A stretch of 64,000 nucleotides of DNA from Coix lacryma-jobi var. lacryma-jobi (GCA_009763385.1 CM019831.1:115975432-116039431); one strand, 5' to 3'; counted from the first letter of the stretch, positions 11,033 through 22,905 are shown. The notes: a model not told the origin generated them from the sequence alone. Numbers and translations are program-made.

Positions 11033-12280
11033 ATAGTCAAGTGGACTACGGGGAATTTGGAGACTTGGCAAAATTTTGGGTGCATTTCGTGGGGTGCATC
11101 ACATTGGATCATGTCATTGCCAAGTATGATAGTGGGTACTATGGACCCAAGTTCCCCCTCCCATGTTAGGTAACTAGATTTAAATTCTTGCAATTATTTT
11201 CATTTGGTTTAAATTCTTGCAATCTCTTTAGCATCTAGTTCCTTCTTTGCCTATGTTTGCATTAGTATGTTCATATCTTTTGTCATGCAAATTAGGATTA
11301 TCATATGGTAGTTTTGCTCGGTATAACTCACATTCTTAGAGCAATTCTACATGGTTTTAATTGGTTAGAAGCACGACACATAGCTTCTTTTACTTTGTAT
11401 TTATCTTATATGTGCCAAAGTCCAAATTATAGATAAACTACCCCAATTACCATCTTCAATTAATGTCACAATTCTTGTAATATCAATATGGAAAATGGTA
11501 GTTTGACCTTACAAGTCAATGTGCATGTCTCCTACAAGTATTTCAAACTTGTATGCACACTTTTAGGGGGAGTCTTGTCTATAATTTGGAAGCTTTGAGA
11601 CTAACACTACTTTCAAGATTATCATGTGTGTAGTAGTCTCATTGCAAGGAAAATGGAGTTCTCGGAGATAAGCATCATGTGTGGTGATCATCCAATTGGC
11701 ATCTACGTGTGGTATTCCTAAACCGATATCATTATGTTGATTTCAATTTGGTACTCTTATATGCTTTCTCCACGCATTATATAGATTAAACTCCTTTGAA
11801 CTTTAATTTGTCAGGTTATGCATATGCTTTTGCCTTACATCATATGTATGCATATACTTAGGGGGAGTTTTAGCTTATATAATGTTTCCTCTCTTAAGCT
11901 TTAATGTCTTCCTTTTCGGTGTTTGATTCCAAAGGGGGAGAAATGTGTATGGACCAAAATCAAGCCCAAACTAAAACAAACAAAATAACCAAAATCAAAT
12001 TTTCAAAAAATTCTATGGTTATCTTCATAGGAATGGTTCAAAAAGGGAGGAAGTGATTTATGGAGTAAGGGGGAGTCTTAATCCATAAAGTCACATAAAA
12101 GAGACTCTATGACAAGGGCAAGATATGTTAGATTAAATATGTTTCAATTTTGCATCTTTTAAATATCATATGATCTTGCCTTTGCATTGCATCCTAGCAA
12201 GTAGATTGCATCTTTAAATTTTGTATCTTTTATTTGCTTGCTTTGGTCATGTTGTCATCAATCACCAAAAAGGGGGAGAT
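11033..12280 (+). promoter_or_regulatory. 3' untranslated tract with five PPT-like motifs, first unit
   Basis: Non-coding, AT-rich. GGGGGAG occurs at 11566, 11861, 11934, 12069 and 12272. The last abuts the next LTR and is the functional polypurine tract position. Multiple upstream PPT copies are a described feature of Sireviruses. Confidence 0.75.
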
Positions 12281-13835
12281 TGTAAGGAAAATGGACCTCG
12301 GACCATTTAACTTCGGATTTTGGTGTTTGATGAACAACATAACCAAATCAGACTAATACGTTTGCAAGTGTTTGTTTTGTAGTCCAATAGGGTGCAAATA
12401 TGACTTGGACAAAGGCTATGTGATGATCCGATGATCAACACCTCAAGCAAGATATTAGAAGCTCAGTTGAAGACCCTAAAGATCAAGCAAAGTCCAAGGC
12501 ACAAGAATGGAACCAAGACGGCGCAAGAAATCATGAAGAAACGAGAAGATAGGGACATCGGACGCTACATCGGACGCTGCCCACGCAAGCGTCGGACGCT
12601 CTGTTGGTAAACCCTAGCTCGTGTCAGCGCCAGCAGAGGCATCGAACGCTGAAGACCGAGGCATCGGACGCGACTGTGACACTGTGCAAACCTGCACAGC
12701 GAGCATCAGACGCTCCGTTGCTAACATCGGACGCTACAGGACCCTGCGTTCGATGACCATCCAGAGAGGTTCCAGAGAGGCTCTGCGAACATCGGACGCG
12801 TCCGATGATCAACCATCGGACGCTGATATAGCCGTTGCGACGCAGTGCCAGGCTGGCATCTAGCCGTTAAATGAGCATCGGACGCGTCCGATGGTCACGA
12901 CTCCAGCGTCCGATGGTTCGCTGTGAAGCCCATGACTTTCTCCAAACGGCTCTATTTGGTTGGGGCTCTATATATACCCCCATGGCCGGCCAAATCAGAA
13001 TGGTCAGAGCTCAAGGAAGTGTACCAAGTGTATAGACACATATTTAGTTGCTCTAGCCACCAAAGTGCTTAAGTGATATACTAGGTGATTAGTAGAGGTG
13101 CTTTGCGAAGTGCTTAAGCTAGTTAGACCACCGCTTTGCGCTTGCTCTAGGTGTTAGGCCTAGTGTTTAGTGAGGTTGAAAACCTCTCATCTACCGGTGC
13201 TTGCGCGCACCGTGGTTGTACATCGGCGGGGCTTGTAGTCTTGCGAGATCACACCAACCGAGTTTGTGGTGTGGCCGCCTCCGTGTACCGAAGGGAACAA
13301 GTCCCGCGGCGCTTCGTCCGGAAACTTGATAGTGAAGATGGCGGGGAGCATCCGGGAGAGGCTTTGCCACGAGTGGCTTAACTGGAGACCCACTTGCGTG
13401 TGGGGAAGGCCCGGAGCTATCCACGGAGTCACCCGACCGGGAGCTTGGCCCTTGCGAGGGATTCCTTGCGAGGGGCTCCAACGAGGACTAGGGGGAAGCT
13501 TGCGCGCTTCTCGATACCTCGGTAAAAATACCGGAGTCGTCGACGGGAGTTTGCATCTCTATCACGCTCTTTAGCTTCCGCATTTACATTGCTACCTTGT
13601 TTATGTACTTTACCTTTCCTAGCTTACTCTTGCTAGTTGATAGGTTTGAAAACTAGGTTGCATAACTCCTTTTGCGGTAGAGATAGCAAACACACTTAGC
13701 AAAACCTTAGTTGCACATTAGATAGTTTACTTTCTTGCATAGGTTTTGCTTAGGTGCAAATTAGAGGCCATAGTTTAGAGTAGAAGTTTTAAGTTGCCTA
13801 ATTCACCCCCCCTCTTAGGCGTCACGGTCCTTTCA
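12281..13835 (+). repeat. Element C middle LTR (1555 bp), mosaic
   Basis: This LTR serves as 3' LTR of the first unit and 5' LTR of the second. It agrees with the right LTR at 12350, 12433, 12475, 12534, 12633 and in having the 22-bp block 12636-12657. It agrees with the left LTR at the positions equivalent to 17948, 18262, 18821 and in its 7-C rather than 15-C run. The changeover lies between about 12658 and 12911. One private base is seen at about 12708. Confidence 0.92.
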
Positions 13836-13837
13836 AT

Positions 13838-13849
13838 TGGTATCAGAGC
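13838..13849 (+). promoter_or_regulatory. Primer-binding site, second unit
   Basis: TGGTATCAGAGC, identical to that at 8801 and in the same place relative to the LTR end. Confidence 0.9.
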
Positions 13850-13915
13850 CGGTTGGCTCTCTTGTGGACTCTTGGCTTAATCGCCTTCGAGCCGACGCCC
13901 CTAAGAGAGGTTGGG

Positions 13916-16069
13916 ATGGATACCTCTAGGCCTCCACACTTTGACGGCACTAACTTCCCTTACTATAGTGCTAGGATGGCTTGCTTTTTAGAAGCCGTTG
14001 ATCTAGGTGTTTGGAGAGTCACCCGCGACGGGATGAAACCCATTAAGAATCCCGAAAAACCTGCCGCGGGTGATGAAAAAGAAATTCATCTTAATGCTAG
14101 AGCTAAAAATTGCTTGTTTGAATTTATTAGCATGGATGTCTTTAACCAAGTTTTTACTTTGCAAACATCTCATGAAATTTGGTTAAAACTACATGAGCTC
14201 CATGATGGTACAAGTAATGTACGTGAGCAAAAACATCACCTAACTAAAACAAGCTATGATTCCTTTAAAATGAATGATAATGAGCTTGTTCGTGATATGT
14301 ATTCTCGTTTGAATCTAATTATCAATGAGCTCCATTCTATAGGAATTACAAAGCTAGGTGATGCGGATATTGTGAGGAAGATCATCTCCGTACTTCCAAA
14401 GAACAAATATGCAACCATCATCACCATCCTCCACAACATGGAGGACTTGAGCACCATGACCCCGGCCATTGTCATTGGCAAATTGGTGGCATTTGAGATG
14501 TCACGCAAGATGGGTCAAGAAGAAGCCACTTCATCAAGCAAAGACATTGCTCTCTCATGTGAGCACAACAAGATGAAGGGCAAAAAGCAAGTTGAAACAA
14601 GCTCAAGCTCCTCAAGTGAAGAAGAAGAGGATGATGAAGATGAAGAATCAAGTGATGATCAAGCCTCCACCTCATCTGACTCCTCCTTAGATGAAGAAGA
14701 AACAATCAAGCTTATGAAAGGAGTGAAGAGGATGATCCGCAAGCTCAATGTCAAGGGTGTGCCCATCACCATAGAAGATTGCCTCTTCACCAATCAAAGA
14801 AGAGAGCAAAGAAAAAAGGGATGCTATAGATGTGGCAAGAAAGGGCACTTTGTGGAAGATTGTCCAAAACAAAATCCCACACCCAAGGACAAGAAAAAGA
14901 AGGGATGCAAGGCCAAAGCTCTCACCACCATCAAGACATGGGATGATTCATCAAGTGATGATGAAATCCAACACAAGAGGCATGGCCGCAAGCACTCATC
15001 ATCAAGCTCCTCACGTATGTGCCTTATGGCACGAGGTAACACAAGCCATATCTCTAGTGATAGAGATAGAGATAGTGATAGTGATGATGAGCTACCTTCT
15101 TACAATCAACTTGTGCAAGATAATCTTAAATATGCTAAAGCTTGTACTTGCCAACAAAAGAAAATTAATACCTTAAAAGAAAATTTAGATAGTTCTCAAC
15201 AAGCCTATAATGCTATGCTAGATCAATATGAAACTTTTTCAAACTTAAATGTTGAGCTATCTAATAAAATTGAGAAACTTGAGGCTAGTATAAGCACATA
15301 TGATAGCACAAGTAATGATGAGCAACTTGCTAAGAAAAATGAAAAACTAAAAGCAAAGTTAGCTAGCACAAAAGAAGCTTACAAAAGTTTGCTTGCTAAA
15401 ATGGAAATTATGTGCAAGCATTGTGATGAGCTAACTAACAAAGTTGCTAATCTTGAAACCATCAGAGCAAACCCCACCGAGGCACCTAAAATTGAGAAAT
15501 CAATCTTTGATATGCCTAAAAAGGATGCCTCTACTTCTTGCATTGATTTACTTGATTTAGACTCACCCATATGCAAACAAGCTTGTGTTGAGAATGTCAT
15601 TGTAGAAACATGTACACAAGAAGTTGCAATGGAGAATGAGCTACTAATGCAAGAAGTGGCACGCCTCACCAAGGACTTGACCCAAGCAAAAGGCAAGGGG
15701 AAGCAAACCCGAACTCATCAAGATAACACCAACAAGGGAGTGAAGAAGCTTGATGAGGAGCAAACCGTGGTTTGTTACCTTTACCACAAGGAAGGCCACA
15801 AGTCCTATGAGTGCAAGGTGAAGCATGGGGGAGAAAAGAAGAAAGAGAAAAACAAAAAGCAAACAAGCAAGCTCTCCAACACCTACACCAACAAGGTGAA
15901 CAAGAAGGCCACCACACCTTATCTTTTGAAAAAGAAGAAGAATGACAAGGTGGTGGCCATCAAGGTGAACAAGCAAGCCAACAATAGGGCCAAACGCATT
16001 TGGGTGCCTAAGGACATCATCTCAACCATGAAGAGCACCAAAAAGGTTTGGATCTCAAAAGGGAAGTAA
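13916..16069 (+). CDS. gag: Gag polyprotein, element C second unit
   Basis: A second full-length gag exactly 5037 bp downstream of the first; the start is chosen on the same grounds (longer frame from 13853). The only protein difference I find is K to N at residue 444 of the 738-aa frame (codon 15182-15184, AAA to AAT). The first zinc knuckle is intact and the second-knuckle Cys-to-Tyr change is shared, so that change predates the duplication. The uninterrupted frame suggests recent duplication, since no stops have built up. Confidence 0.9.
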   Translation: MDTSRPPHFDGTNFPYYSARMACFLEAVDLGVWRVTRDGMKPIKNPEKPAAGDEKEIHLNARAKNCLFEFISMDVFNQVFTLQTSHEIWLKLHELHDGTSNVREQKHHLTKTSYDSFKMNDNELVRDMYSRLNLIINELHSIGITKLGDADIVRKIISVLPKNKYATIITILHNMEDLSTMTPAIVIGKLVAFEMSRKMGQEEATSSSKDIALSCEHNKMKGKKQVETSSSSSSEEEEDDEDEESSDDQASTSSDSSLDEEETIKLMKGVKRMIRKLNVKGVPITIEDCLFTNQRREQRKKGCYRCGKKGHFVEDCPKQNPTPKDKKKKGCKAKALTTIKTWDDSSSDDEIQHKRHGRKHSSSSSSRMCLMARGNTSHISSDRDRDSDSDDELPSYNQLVQDNLKYAKACTCQQKKINTLKENLDSSQQAYNAMLDQYETFSNLNVELSNKIEKLEASISTYDSTSNDEQLAKKNEKLKAKLASTKEAYKSLLAKMEIMCKHCDELTNKVANLETIRANPTEAPKIEKSIFDMPKKDASTSCIDLLDLDSPICKQACVENVIVETCTQEVAMENELLMQEVARLTKDLTQAKGKGKQTRTHQDNTNKGVKKLDEEQTVVCYLYHKEGHKSYECKVKHGGEKKKEKNKKQTSKLSNTYTNKVNKKATTPYLLKKKKNDKVVAIKVNKQANNRAKRIWVPKDIISTMKSTKKVWISKGK

Positions 16070-17317
16070 ATAGTCAAGTGGACTACGGGGAATTTGGAGA
16101 CTTGGCAAAATTTTGGGTGCATTTCGTGGGGTGCATCACATTGGATCATGTCATTGCCAAGTATGATAGTGGGTACTATGGACCCAAGTTCCCCCTCCCA
16201 TGTTAGGTAACTAGATTTAAATTCTTGCAATTATTTTCATTTGGTTTAAATTCTTGCAATCTCTTTAGCATCTAGTTCCTTCTTTGCCTATGTTTGCATT
16301 AGTATGTTCATATCTTTTGTCATGCAAATTAGGATTATCATATGGTAGTTTTGCTCGGTATAACTCACATTCTTAGAGCAATTCTACATGGTTTTAATTG
16401 GTTAGAAGCACGACACATAGCTTCTTTTACTTTGTATTTATATTATATGTGCCAAAGTCCAAATTATAGATAAACTACCCCAATTACCATCTTCAATTAA
16501 TGTCACAATTCTTGTAATATCAATATGGAAAATGGTAGTTTGACCTTACAAGTCAATGTGCATGTCTCCTACAAGTATTTCAAACTTGTATGCACACTTT
16601 TAGGGGGAGTCTTGTCTATAATTTGGAAGCTTTGAGACTAACACTACTTTCAAGATTATCATGTGTGTAGTAGTCTCATTGCAAGGAAAATGGAGTTCTC
16701 GGAGATAAGCATCATGTGTGGTGATCATCCAATTGGCATCTACGTGTGGTATTCCTAAACCGATATCATTATGTTGATTTCAATTTGGTACTCTTATATG
16801 CTTTCTCCACGCATTATATAGATTAAACTCCTTTGAACTTTAATTTGTCAGGTTATGCATATGCTTTTGCCTTACATCATATGTATGCATATACTTAGGG
16901 GGAGTTTTAGCTTATATAATGTTTCCTCTCTTGAGCTTTAATGTCTTCCTTTTCGGTGTTTGATTCCAAAGGGGGAGAAATGTGTATGGACCAAAATCAA
17001 GCCCAAACTAAAACAAACAAAATAACCAAAATCAAATTTTCAAAAAATTCTATGGTTATCTTCATAGGAATGGTTCAAAAAGGGAGGAAGTGATTTATGG
17101 AGTAAGGGGGAGTCTTAATCCATAAAGTCACATAAAAGAGACTCTATGACAAGGGCAAGATATGTTAGATTAAATATGTTTCAATTTTGCATCTTTTAAA
17201 TATCATATGATCTTGCCTTTGCATTGCATCCTAGCAAGTAGATTGCATCTTTAAATTTTGTATCTTTTATTTGCTTGCTTTGGTCATGTTGTCATCAATC
17301 ACCAAAAAGGGGGAGAT
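16070..17317 (+). promoter_or_regulatory. 3' untranslated tract with five PPT-like motifs, second unit
   Basis: The same length as the first tract, with GGGGGAG at 16603, 16898, 16971, 17106 and 17309. Single-base differences from the first copy are seen near 16442 and 16933. Confidence 0.75.
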
Positions 17318-18880
17318 TGTAAGGAAAATGGACCTCGGACCATTTAACTTCGGATTTTGGTGTTTGATGAACAACATAACCAAATCAGACTAATACGTTT
17401 GCAAGTGTTTGTTTTGTAGTCCAATAGGGTGCAAATATGACTTGGACAAAGGCTATGTGATGATCCGATGATCAACACCTCAAGCAAGATATTAGAAGCT
17501 CAGTTGAAGACCCTAAAGATCAAGCAAAGTCCAAGGCACAAGAATGGAACCAAGACGGCGCAAGAAATCATGAAGAAACGAGAAGATAGGGACATCGGAC
17601 GCTACATCGGACGCTGCCCACGCAAGCGTCGGACGCTCTGTTGGTAAACCCTAGCTCGTGTCAGCGCCAGCAGAGGCATCGAACGCTGAAGACCGAGGCA
17701 TCGGACGCGACTGTGACACTGTGCAAACCTGCACAGCGAGCATCGGACGCTCCGTTGCTAACATCGGACGCTACAGGACCCTGCGTTCGATGACCATCCA
17801 GAGAGGTTCCAGAGAGGCTCTGCGAACATCGGACGCGTCCGATGATCAACCATCGGACGCTGATATAGCCGTTGCGACGCAGTGCCAGGCTGGCATCTAG
17901 CCGTTAAATGAGCATCGGACGCGTCCGATGGTCACGACTCCAGCGTCTGATGGTTCGCTGTGAAGCCCATGACTTTCTCCAAACGGCTCTATTTGGTTGG
18001 GGCTCTATATATACCCCCATGGCCGGCCAAATCAGAATGGTCAGAGCTCAAGGAAGTGTACCAAGTGTATAGACACATATTTAGTTGCTCTAGCCACCAA
18101 AGTGCTTAAGTGATATACTAGGTGATTAGTAGAGGTGCTTTGCGAAGTGCTTAAGCTAGTTAGACCACCGCTTTGCGCTTGCTCTAGGTGTTAGGCCTAG
18201 TGTTTAGTGAGGTTGAAAACCTCTCATCTACCGGTGCTTGCGCGCACCGTGGTTGTACATCAGCGGGGCTTGTAGTCTTGCGAGATCACACCAACCGAGT
18301 TTGTGGTGTGGCCGCCTCCGTGTACCGAAGGGAACAAGTCCCGCGGCGCTTCGTCCGGAAACTTGATAGTGAAGATGGCGGGGAGCATCCGGGAGAGGCT
18401 TTGCCACGAGTGGCTTAACTGGAGACCCACTTGCGTGTGGGGAAGGCCCGGAGCTATCCACGGAGTCACCCGACCGGGAGCTTGGCCCTTGCGAGGGATT
18501 CCTTGCGAGGGGCTCCAACGAGGACTAGGGGGAAGCTTGCGCGCTTCTCGATACCTCGGTAAAAATACCGGAGTCGTCGACGGGAGTTTGCATCTCTATC
18601 ACGCTCTTTAGCTTCCGCATTTACATTGCTACCTTGTTTATGTACTTTACCTTTCCTAGCTTACTCTTGCTAGTTGATAGGTTTGAAAACTAGGTTGCAT
18701 AACTCCTTTTGCGGTAGAGATAGCAAACACACTTAGCAAAACCTTAGTTGCACATTAGATAGTTTACTTTCTTGCATAGGTTTTGCTTAGGTGCAAATTA
18801 GAGGCCATAGTTTAGAGTAGCAGTTTTAAGTTGCCTAATTTACCCCCCCCCCCCCCCTCTTAGGCGTCACGGTCCTTTCA
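17318..18880 (+). repeat. Element C right LTR (1563 bp)
   Basis: Right outer LTR, ending TTTCA before the duplicated GGAAG. Private differences: T at 17948, A at 18262, C at 18821 and a run of 15 C near 18844-18858 (7 in the other two). Confidence 0.92.
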
Positions 18881-19885
18881 GGAAGTTTCGACTTCCCAGT
18901 GTCGGAAGTTCCAACGTCAAGCGTCAGAAGTTCCGGTAGTGAACAGTGGTTTTGGTGTACGCCGGAACTTCCGAGATCTGCGTCAGAAGTTCCGACTGTG
19001 TTAAAATGTGACTGTTGACCCTCTGTGAACAGTGTTTCCAGTGGACGCCGGAACTTCCGAGATCTGGACCGGAAGTTCCGACGTTCACCTTTTGAGCAGC
19101 CCGCGGGTTGACCTATAAATGCCCCTCTACATTATTCCAACCATTACCCTACTCATTTACTTCCACCAACCTCTGTCCAAACCGACCCCAAGCATTCAAG
19201 GCTCCTCCCAACTCTCCCCTTCCTTCCCTACTTCAATTCTTGCAAGGATTTGAGTGGAGAGCTAGTGGATTGAGTGAGATTGACATCTAGCAAGCTTGAG
19301 CACTTGATTTCTTCGTCATGCCGGTTGATTTTGCATTCATTACTCTTGGGTTCTTGTAACCCTAGCCGGCTAGGCGTTCTTCGGGAGAGCCTTGCTCTTG
19401 TGTTGGTTTCCCCGAAGTGTTTGTATTACCCTTGTGATTCTAGTGGATAAGCTCAAGAATCCTTTGTGGTTTCTTTGAGAGAGGCTAAGGAGGTGAAAGA
19501 GACTCCGACCTTTGTGGTCACCTCAACAACGAGGAAGTAGGAGCTCCTTTGTGGAGTGGACGAACCTCGGGATAAATCCTCGTGTCTCGTGTGCTTCTTG
19601 TTGTTGAGATTATTGCATATATCACTTGTATTGTTTCACTCTCTCTCTCTCTCAAGTCACTAACTTGGTGGTGGACTCGTTCGTCGGTTGGAAGGCTATA
19701 CAACATCAAGGAAGGGTCTCTACTCCCTCACCCTTTCATTAGGTTGTGGGGTTGTAAGAAAGCTCTAGCTCAAAGTTCAGTTTTGCACTTGTTGTAGTTT
19801 CCACGTAGGTGTCGGAACTTCCGACTGGCTGCTGACAGTTTACATTTAGTGTGTGTAGAATTTTTCAATAGCCTATTCACCCATC
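18881..19885 (+). repeat. LTR of Copia element A, right part
   Basis: Continuation of the LTR begun at 6811. It has further GGAACTTCCGAGATC and TCGGAAGTTCC words (18881-19085), a TATA-like CTATAAAT at about 19111 and a promoter-downstream CT-rich tract (19637-19652). The palindromic word GTCGGAACTTCCGAC recurs at 19811. The sequence reaches GCCTATTCACCC, close to the usual LTR end, but the terminal bases and primer-binding site are missing. It runs into pol-derived sequence, so a deletion junction lies near 19885. Confidence 0.65.
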
Positions 19886-21315
19886 ATGTGCAATCAATTG
19901 TGCATGGTGAAGCTTCCGCATCAAGTACTCCGATTGGTGGAAATGCAAACGAAGGTCAAGTACCACATTAAGATGATGATCAAGTTTGACAGGGTGATCA
20001 ACAAGGAAATGGAGACAACTCCACACATGGTCATGATCTTGATCCTCCCAATGATCAAGGACATGATGATGATGAAGACGATGAAGATGGACCTATCCAA
20101 AGGAGGTCACTAGTACCCCATCCTCGGGTGCATCATACTGTTCAACGGGACCATCCCGTGGACAACATATTGGGAAGCATTTGACGTGGGGTAGTCACTC
20201 GCTCTCGTTTAGCTTCTTTTTGTGAGCATTACTTGTTTGTGTCTTCTCTTGAACCTCTCAGGGTAGAAGATGCTCTAAATGATCTGGATTGGATGATGGC
20301 GATGCAAGAAGAGCTAAACAACTTCACTCGGAATGAAGCCTGGTCCATAGTGGAAAGGCCAAATCAAAATGTGATTGGAACCAAATGGGTCTTCCGTAAC
20401 AAGCAAGATGAGTTTGGCGCGGTTACAAGAAACAAGGCAATATTGGTGGCTCAAGGATTCACTCAAGTCGAAGGTTTGGATTTTGGTGAAACTTATGCAC
20501 CTGTAGCTAGGCTTGAGTCAATTCGTATATTACTTGCCTATGCTACTCACCCTGATTTCAAGCTATATCAAATGGACGTGAAAAGTACATTCCTTAATGG
20601 CCCCCTATCCGAGTTGGTGTATGTTGAGAAACCACCGGGTTTTGAAGATCCAAAGTTTCCCAACCACGTCTACAAACTTGCCAAAGCACTCTATGGGCTC
20701 AAGCAAGCCCCTAGAGCTTGGTATGATTGTCTAAAGGATTTTCTTCTCCAACAAGGGTTTGAGATAGGGAAGGCTGATCTCACTTTGTTTACTCGCAAAG
20801 TCAAAAATGATATATTTGTGTGCCGAATATATGTCGATGACATAATATTTGGTAGTACTAATGAAGTTTATTGTGAGGAATTTAGTAGGATCATGACAAA
20901 TAGGTTTGAGATGTCTATGATGGGCGAATTGACGTACTTCCTCAGATTTCAAATCAAGCAACTTAAGGAAGGGACGTTCATATGCCAATCCAAGTACACA
21001 AGAGACATGTTGAAGAAATTTGACAGGGACAAGGCCAAGCCCATGAAGACACCAATGCCAACAATCGTGCACAATGATCTTCTCAAAGAGGGTAAACCAG
21101 TTGATCAAAAGGTATACCGTTCCATGATTGGATCCCTCCTTTACCTTTGTGCATCTAGGCCTGATATCATGCTTAGTGTTGGTATGTGTGCAAGATATCA
21201 ATCTAATCCGAAAGAATGTCATTTGATGGCGGTTAAGAGAATCTTTAGGTATTTAGTTCTCACTCCTAATCTTGGCCTATGGTATCCTAAGGGTTCCACA
21301 TTCGATTTAGTCGGT
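19886..21315 (+). pseudogene. pol: Copia reverse transcriptase fragment (element A)
   Basis: Gag, protease and integrase are deleted. The sequence enters at the integrase-RT linker (acidic, about 19900-20200, with stops). Then an open frame from 20233 encodes the Copia RT: residues about 47-53 GTKWVFR, GETYAPVARLESIR, the first catalytic Asp region YQMDVKS, GLKQAPRAWYD, and the active-site YVDDIIFGS near residues 200-208. The frame continues through the thumb region and stops abruptly at FDLVG where element B inserts (21315/21316). RNase H is missing. FLRFQIKQ has Arg where related elements, including B in this window, have Gly. It is not functional. Confidence 0.88.
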
Positions 21316-22889
21316 TGAAAGGATCAAGATGCCCAAGAGGGGGGGTGAATTGGGCTTTTCTAAAACTTCTTGCAAGAATTAAAACCTATCAAGCCCCAAT
21401 TAACCCCCTAGTGCCTAGAAGTGTGTTTGACTAGAATCAACTGCACAAAAGACTATCGCTAAACCATTTCTACTCTAGCATGGCAATTCAACTTATGAAA
21501 GAACAACAAGTAAATGCGGAATTGAATTGCTCAAAGGTAAATGCGTAGTAAAGAGAGTAGAGATGACACGACGATCTTTTTGCCGAGGTATCGAGGTGTC
21601 GGCACACCCCCTAGTCCTCGTTGGAGCACCCGCGCAAGGGTATCGCTCCCCCTTGATCCGCGCAAGGATCAAGTGCTCACTACGAGATGATTCTTCGCCA
21701 CTCCGTCTCGGTGAATCGCTCGCTACCGGTCACAACTTGACTTGGGTCATCCACAAAGCCTCCGGATGATCACCAAGCTCTCTGATCGCCACCAAGCCAT
21801 CTAGGTGATGCCGATCACCAAGAGTAAAAAGCTAGAACTCTCACTTGACCAAGACAAGGCCAAAGAGTTGGATGGATGCACACTTGCTACTCAATTCTCA
21901 CTAGGAGGTGTCTAATTCTCTCAATTAGCAAATCTCTCAACCTCACTGGGGCTCTTGCACTTTCTCACACTCACAATGTGTCTCTCAGCAGATGGAAGTG
22001 GCAAGAACACTCTAATGGATGGAGGGAAGGAGTATAAATACTCCCCGAACCAGTCATCCAAAAGAGCACCAAACAGGGCTCTCTGCGGGGGTATCAGACG
22101 CTCCGATGCCTTGCATCGGACACGCCGATGACCTCGACCAACGGTCGACTGTACCACCCTGTCAGACTGGTTAAAGGGACATCGGACGCTGGGCAGCGTC
22201 TGATGCCACCACATCGGACGCTCCGATGTGGATTCATCCTCTCTGGAACCTCTCTGCATGGACATCGGACGCTGGCCCTCAGCGTCCGATGCCAGCGTCC
22301 GATGCAGTGCTCTGTTCCCGCGCACCTGAACAGTGGCACGGGTGCGTCCAATGTGAACACATCGGTGCGTCCGATGCCACGCACCAGACTAAACCCTAGT
22401 CGGGGTGGACATCGGACACGTCCGATGTCCACCAGGCCAGCGTTTGATGCCCATTACAAGGGCAAACTCAACTCGGATCGCGACGCTGCCTTAACGACTT
22501 TTGTTCCTCTTGACATAAGGCATCTCTCTGAGCTACCTAGGGCTATGAAATAACAAGTGTGCACCACACCTACCTCAATAGACTCATCTAGGTCAAGCTA
22601 CTGATTCACGCTCCCCTTTATAGTACGGCCAAAGGAAAAACAAAGACCTAAGACTACCTAAGTGTCCTCCAACACCATATGACACTTAGCCTAGTCTACC
22701 ACCGTCTTCGTCGTCCGTCCTTTGAAAACCGAAATGATATCCATCGCCAGGGGACATGAACTCCATATGCCCGTATCATCGCCATTACCGTGACCTAACT
22801 CAATCCTGTTTCTGCAAAACACACGTTAGTCACAGTAATCTTGTGTTTTATCCAATCACCGAAACCCACTAGGGGCCAAGATGCGTTCA
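21316..22889 (-). repeat. 3' LTR of minus-strand Sirevirus B (1574 bp)
   Basis: TG...CA ends on the plus strand (TGAAAGGATCAAG...GATGCGTTCA). The element is inverted, because the polypurine tract lies on its right side. Its U3 (22085-22450) carries CATCGGAC/GTCCGATG words like those of element C, and a block related to C's LTR near 21585-21640. A palindromic TATA-like GAGTATAAATACTCC is at about 22030. The left flank is TCGGT; no matching duplication is found on the right because that end is lost. Confidence 0.85.
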
Positions 22890-22905
22890 ATCTCCCCCTT
22901 TTTGG
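22890..22905 (-). promoter_or_regulatory. Polypurine tract of Sirevirus B
   Basis: Reads AAAAAGGGGGAGAT on the minus strand, directly before the LTR, and matches the tract of element C (12268-12280). Confidence 0.8.

Larger units (their letters stand above)
7261..18885 (+). mobile_element. Sirevirus-like tandem array LTR-gag-LTR-gag-LTR (element C)
   Basis: Three LTRs (7266-8798, 12281-13835, 17318-18880) enclose two internal regions of exactly 3482 bp (8799-12280 and 13836-17317). One target duplication, GGAAG, flanks the whole (7261-7265 and 18881-18885). Each internal region has a primer-binding site, one long gag frame and a 3' tract with five GGGGGAG motifs, but no protease, integrase or RT, so the element is non-autonomous. 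The two gag frames differ by one residue and the LTRs by a handful of sites, which implies a recent origin. The Sirevirus affinity is inferred from the long gag, the many PPT-like motifs and the palindrome-rich LTRs. Confidence 0.9.
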
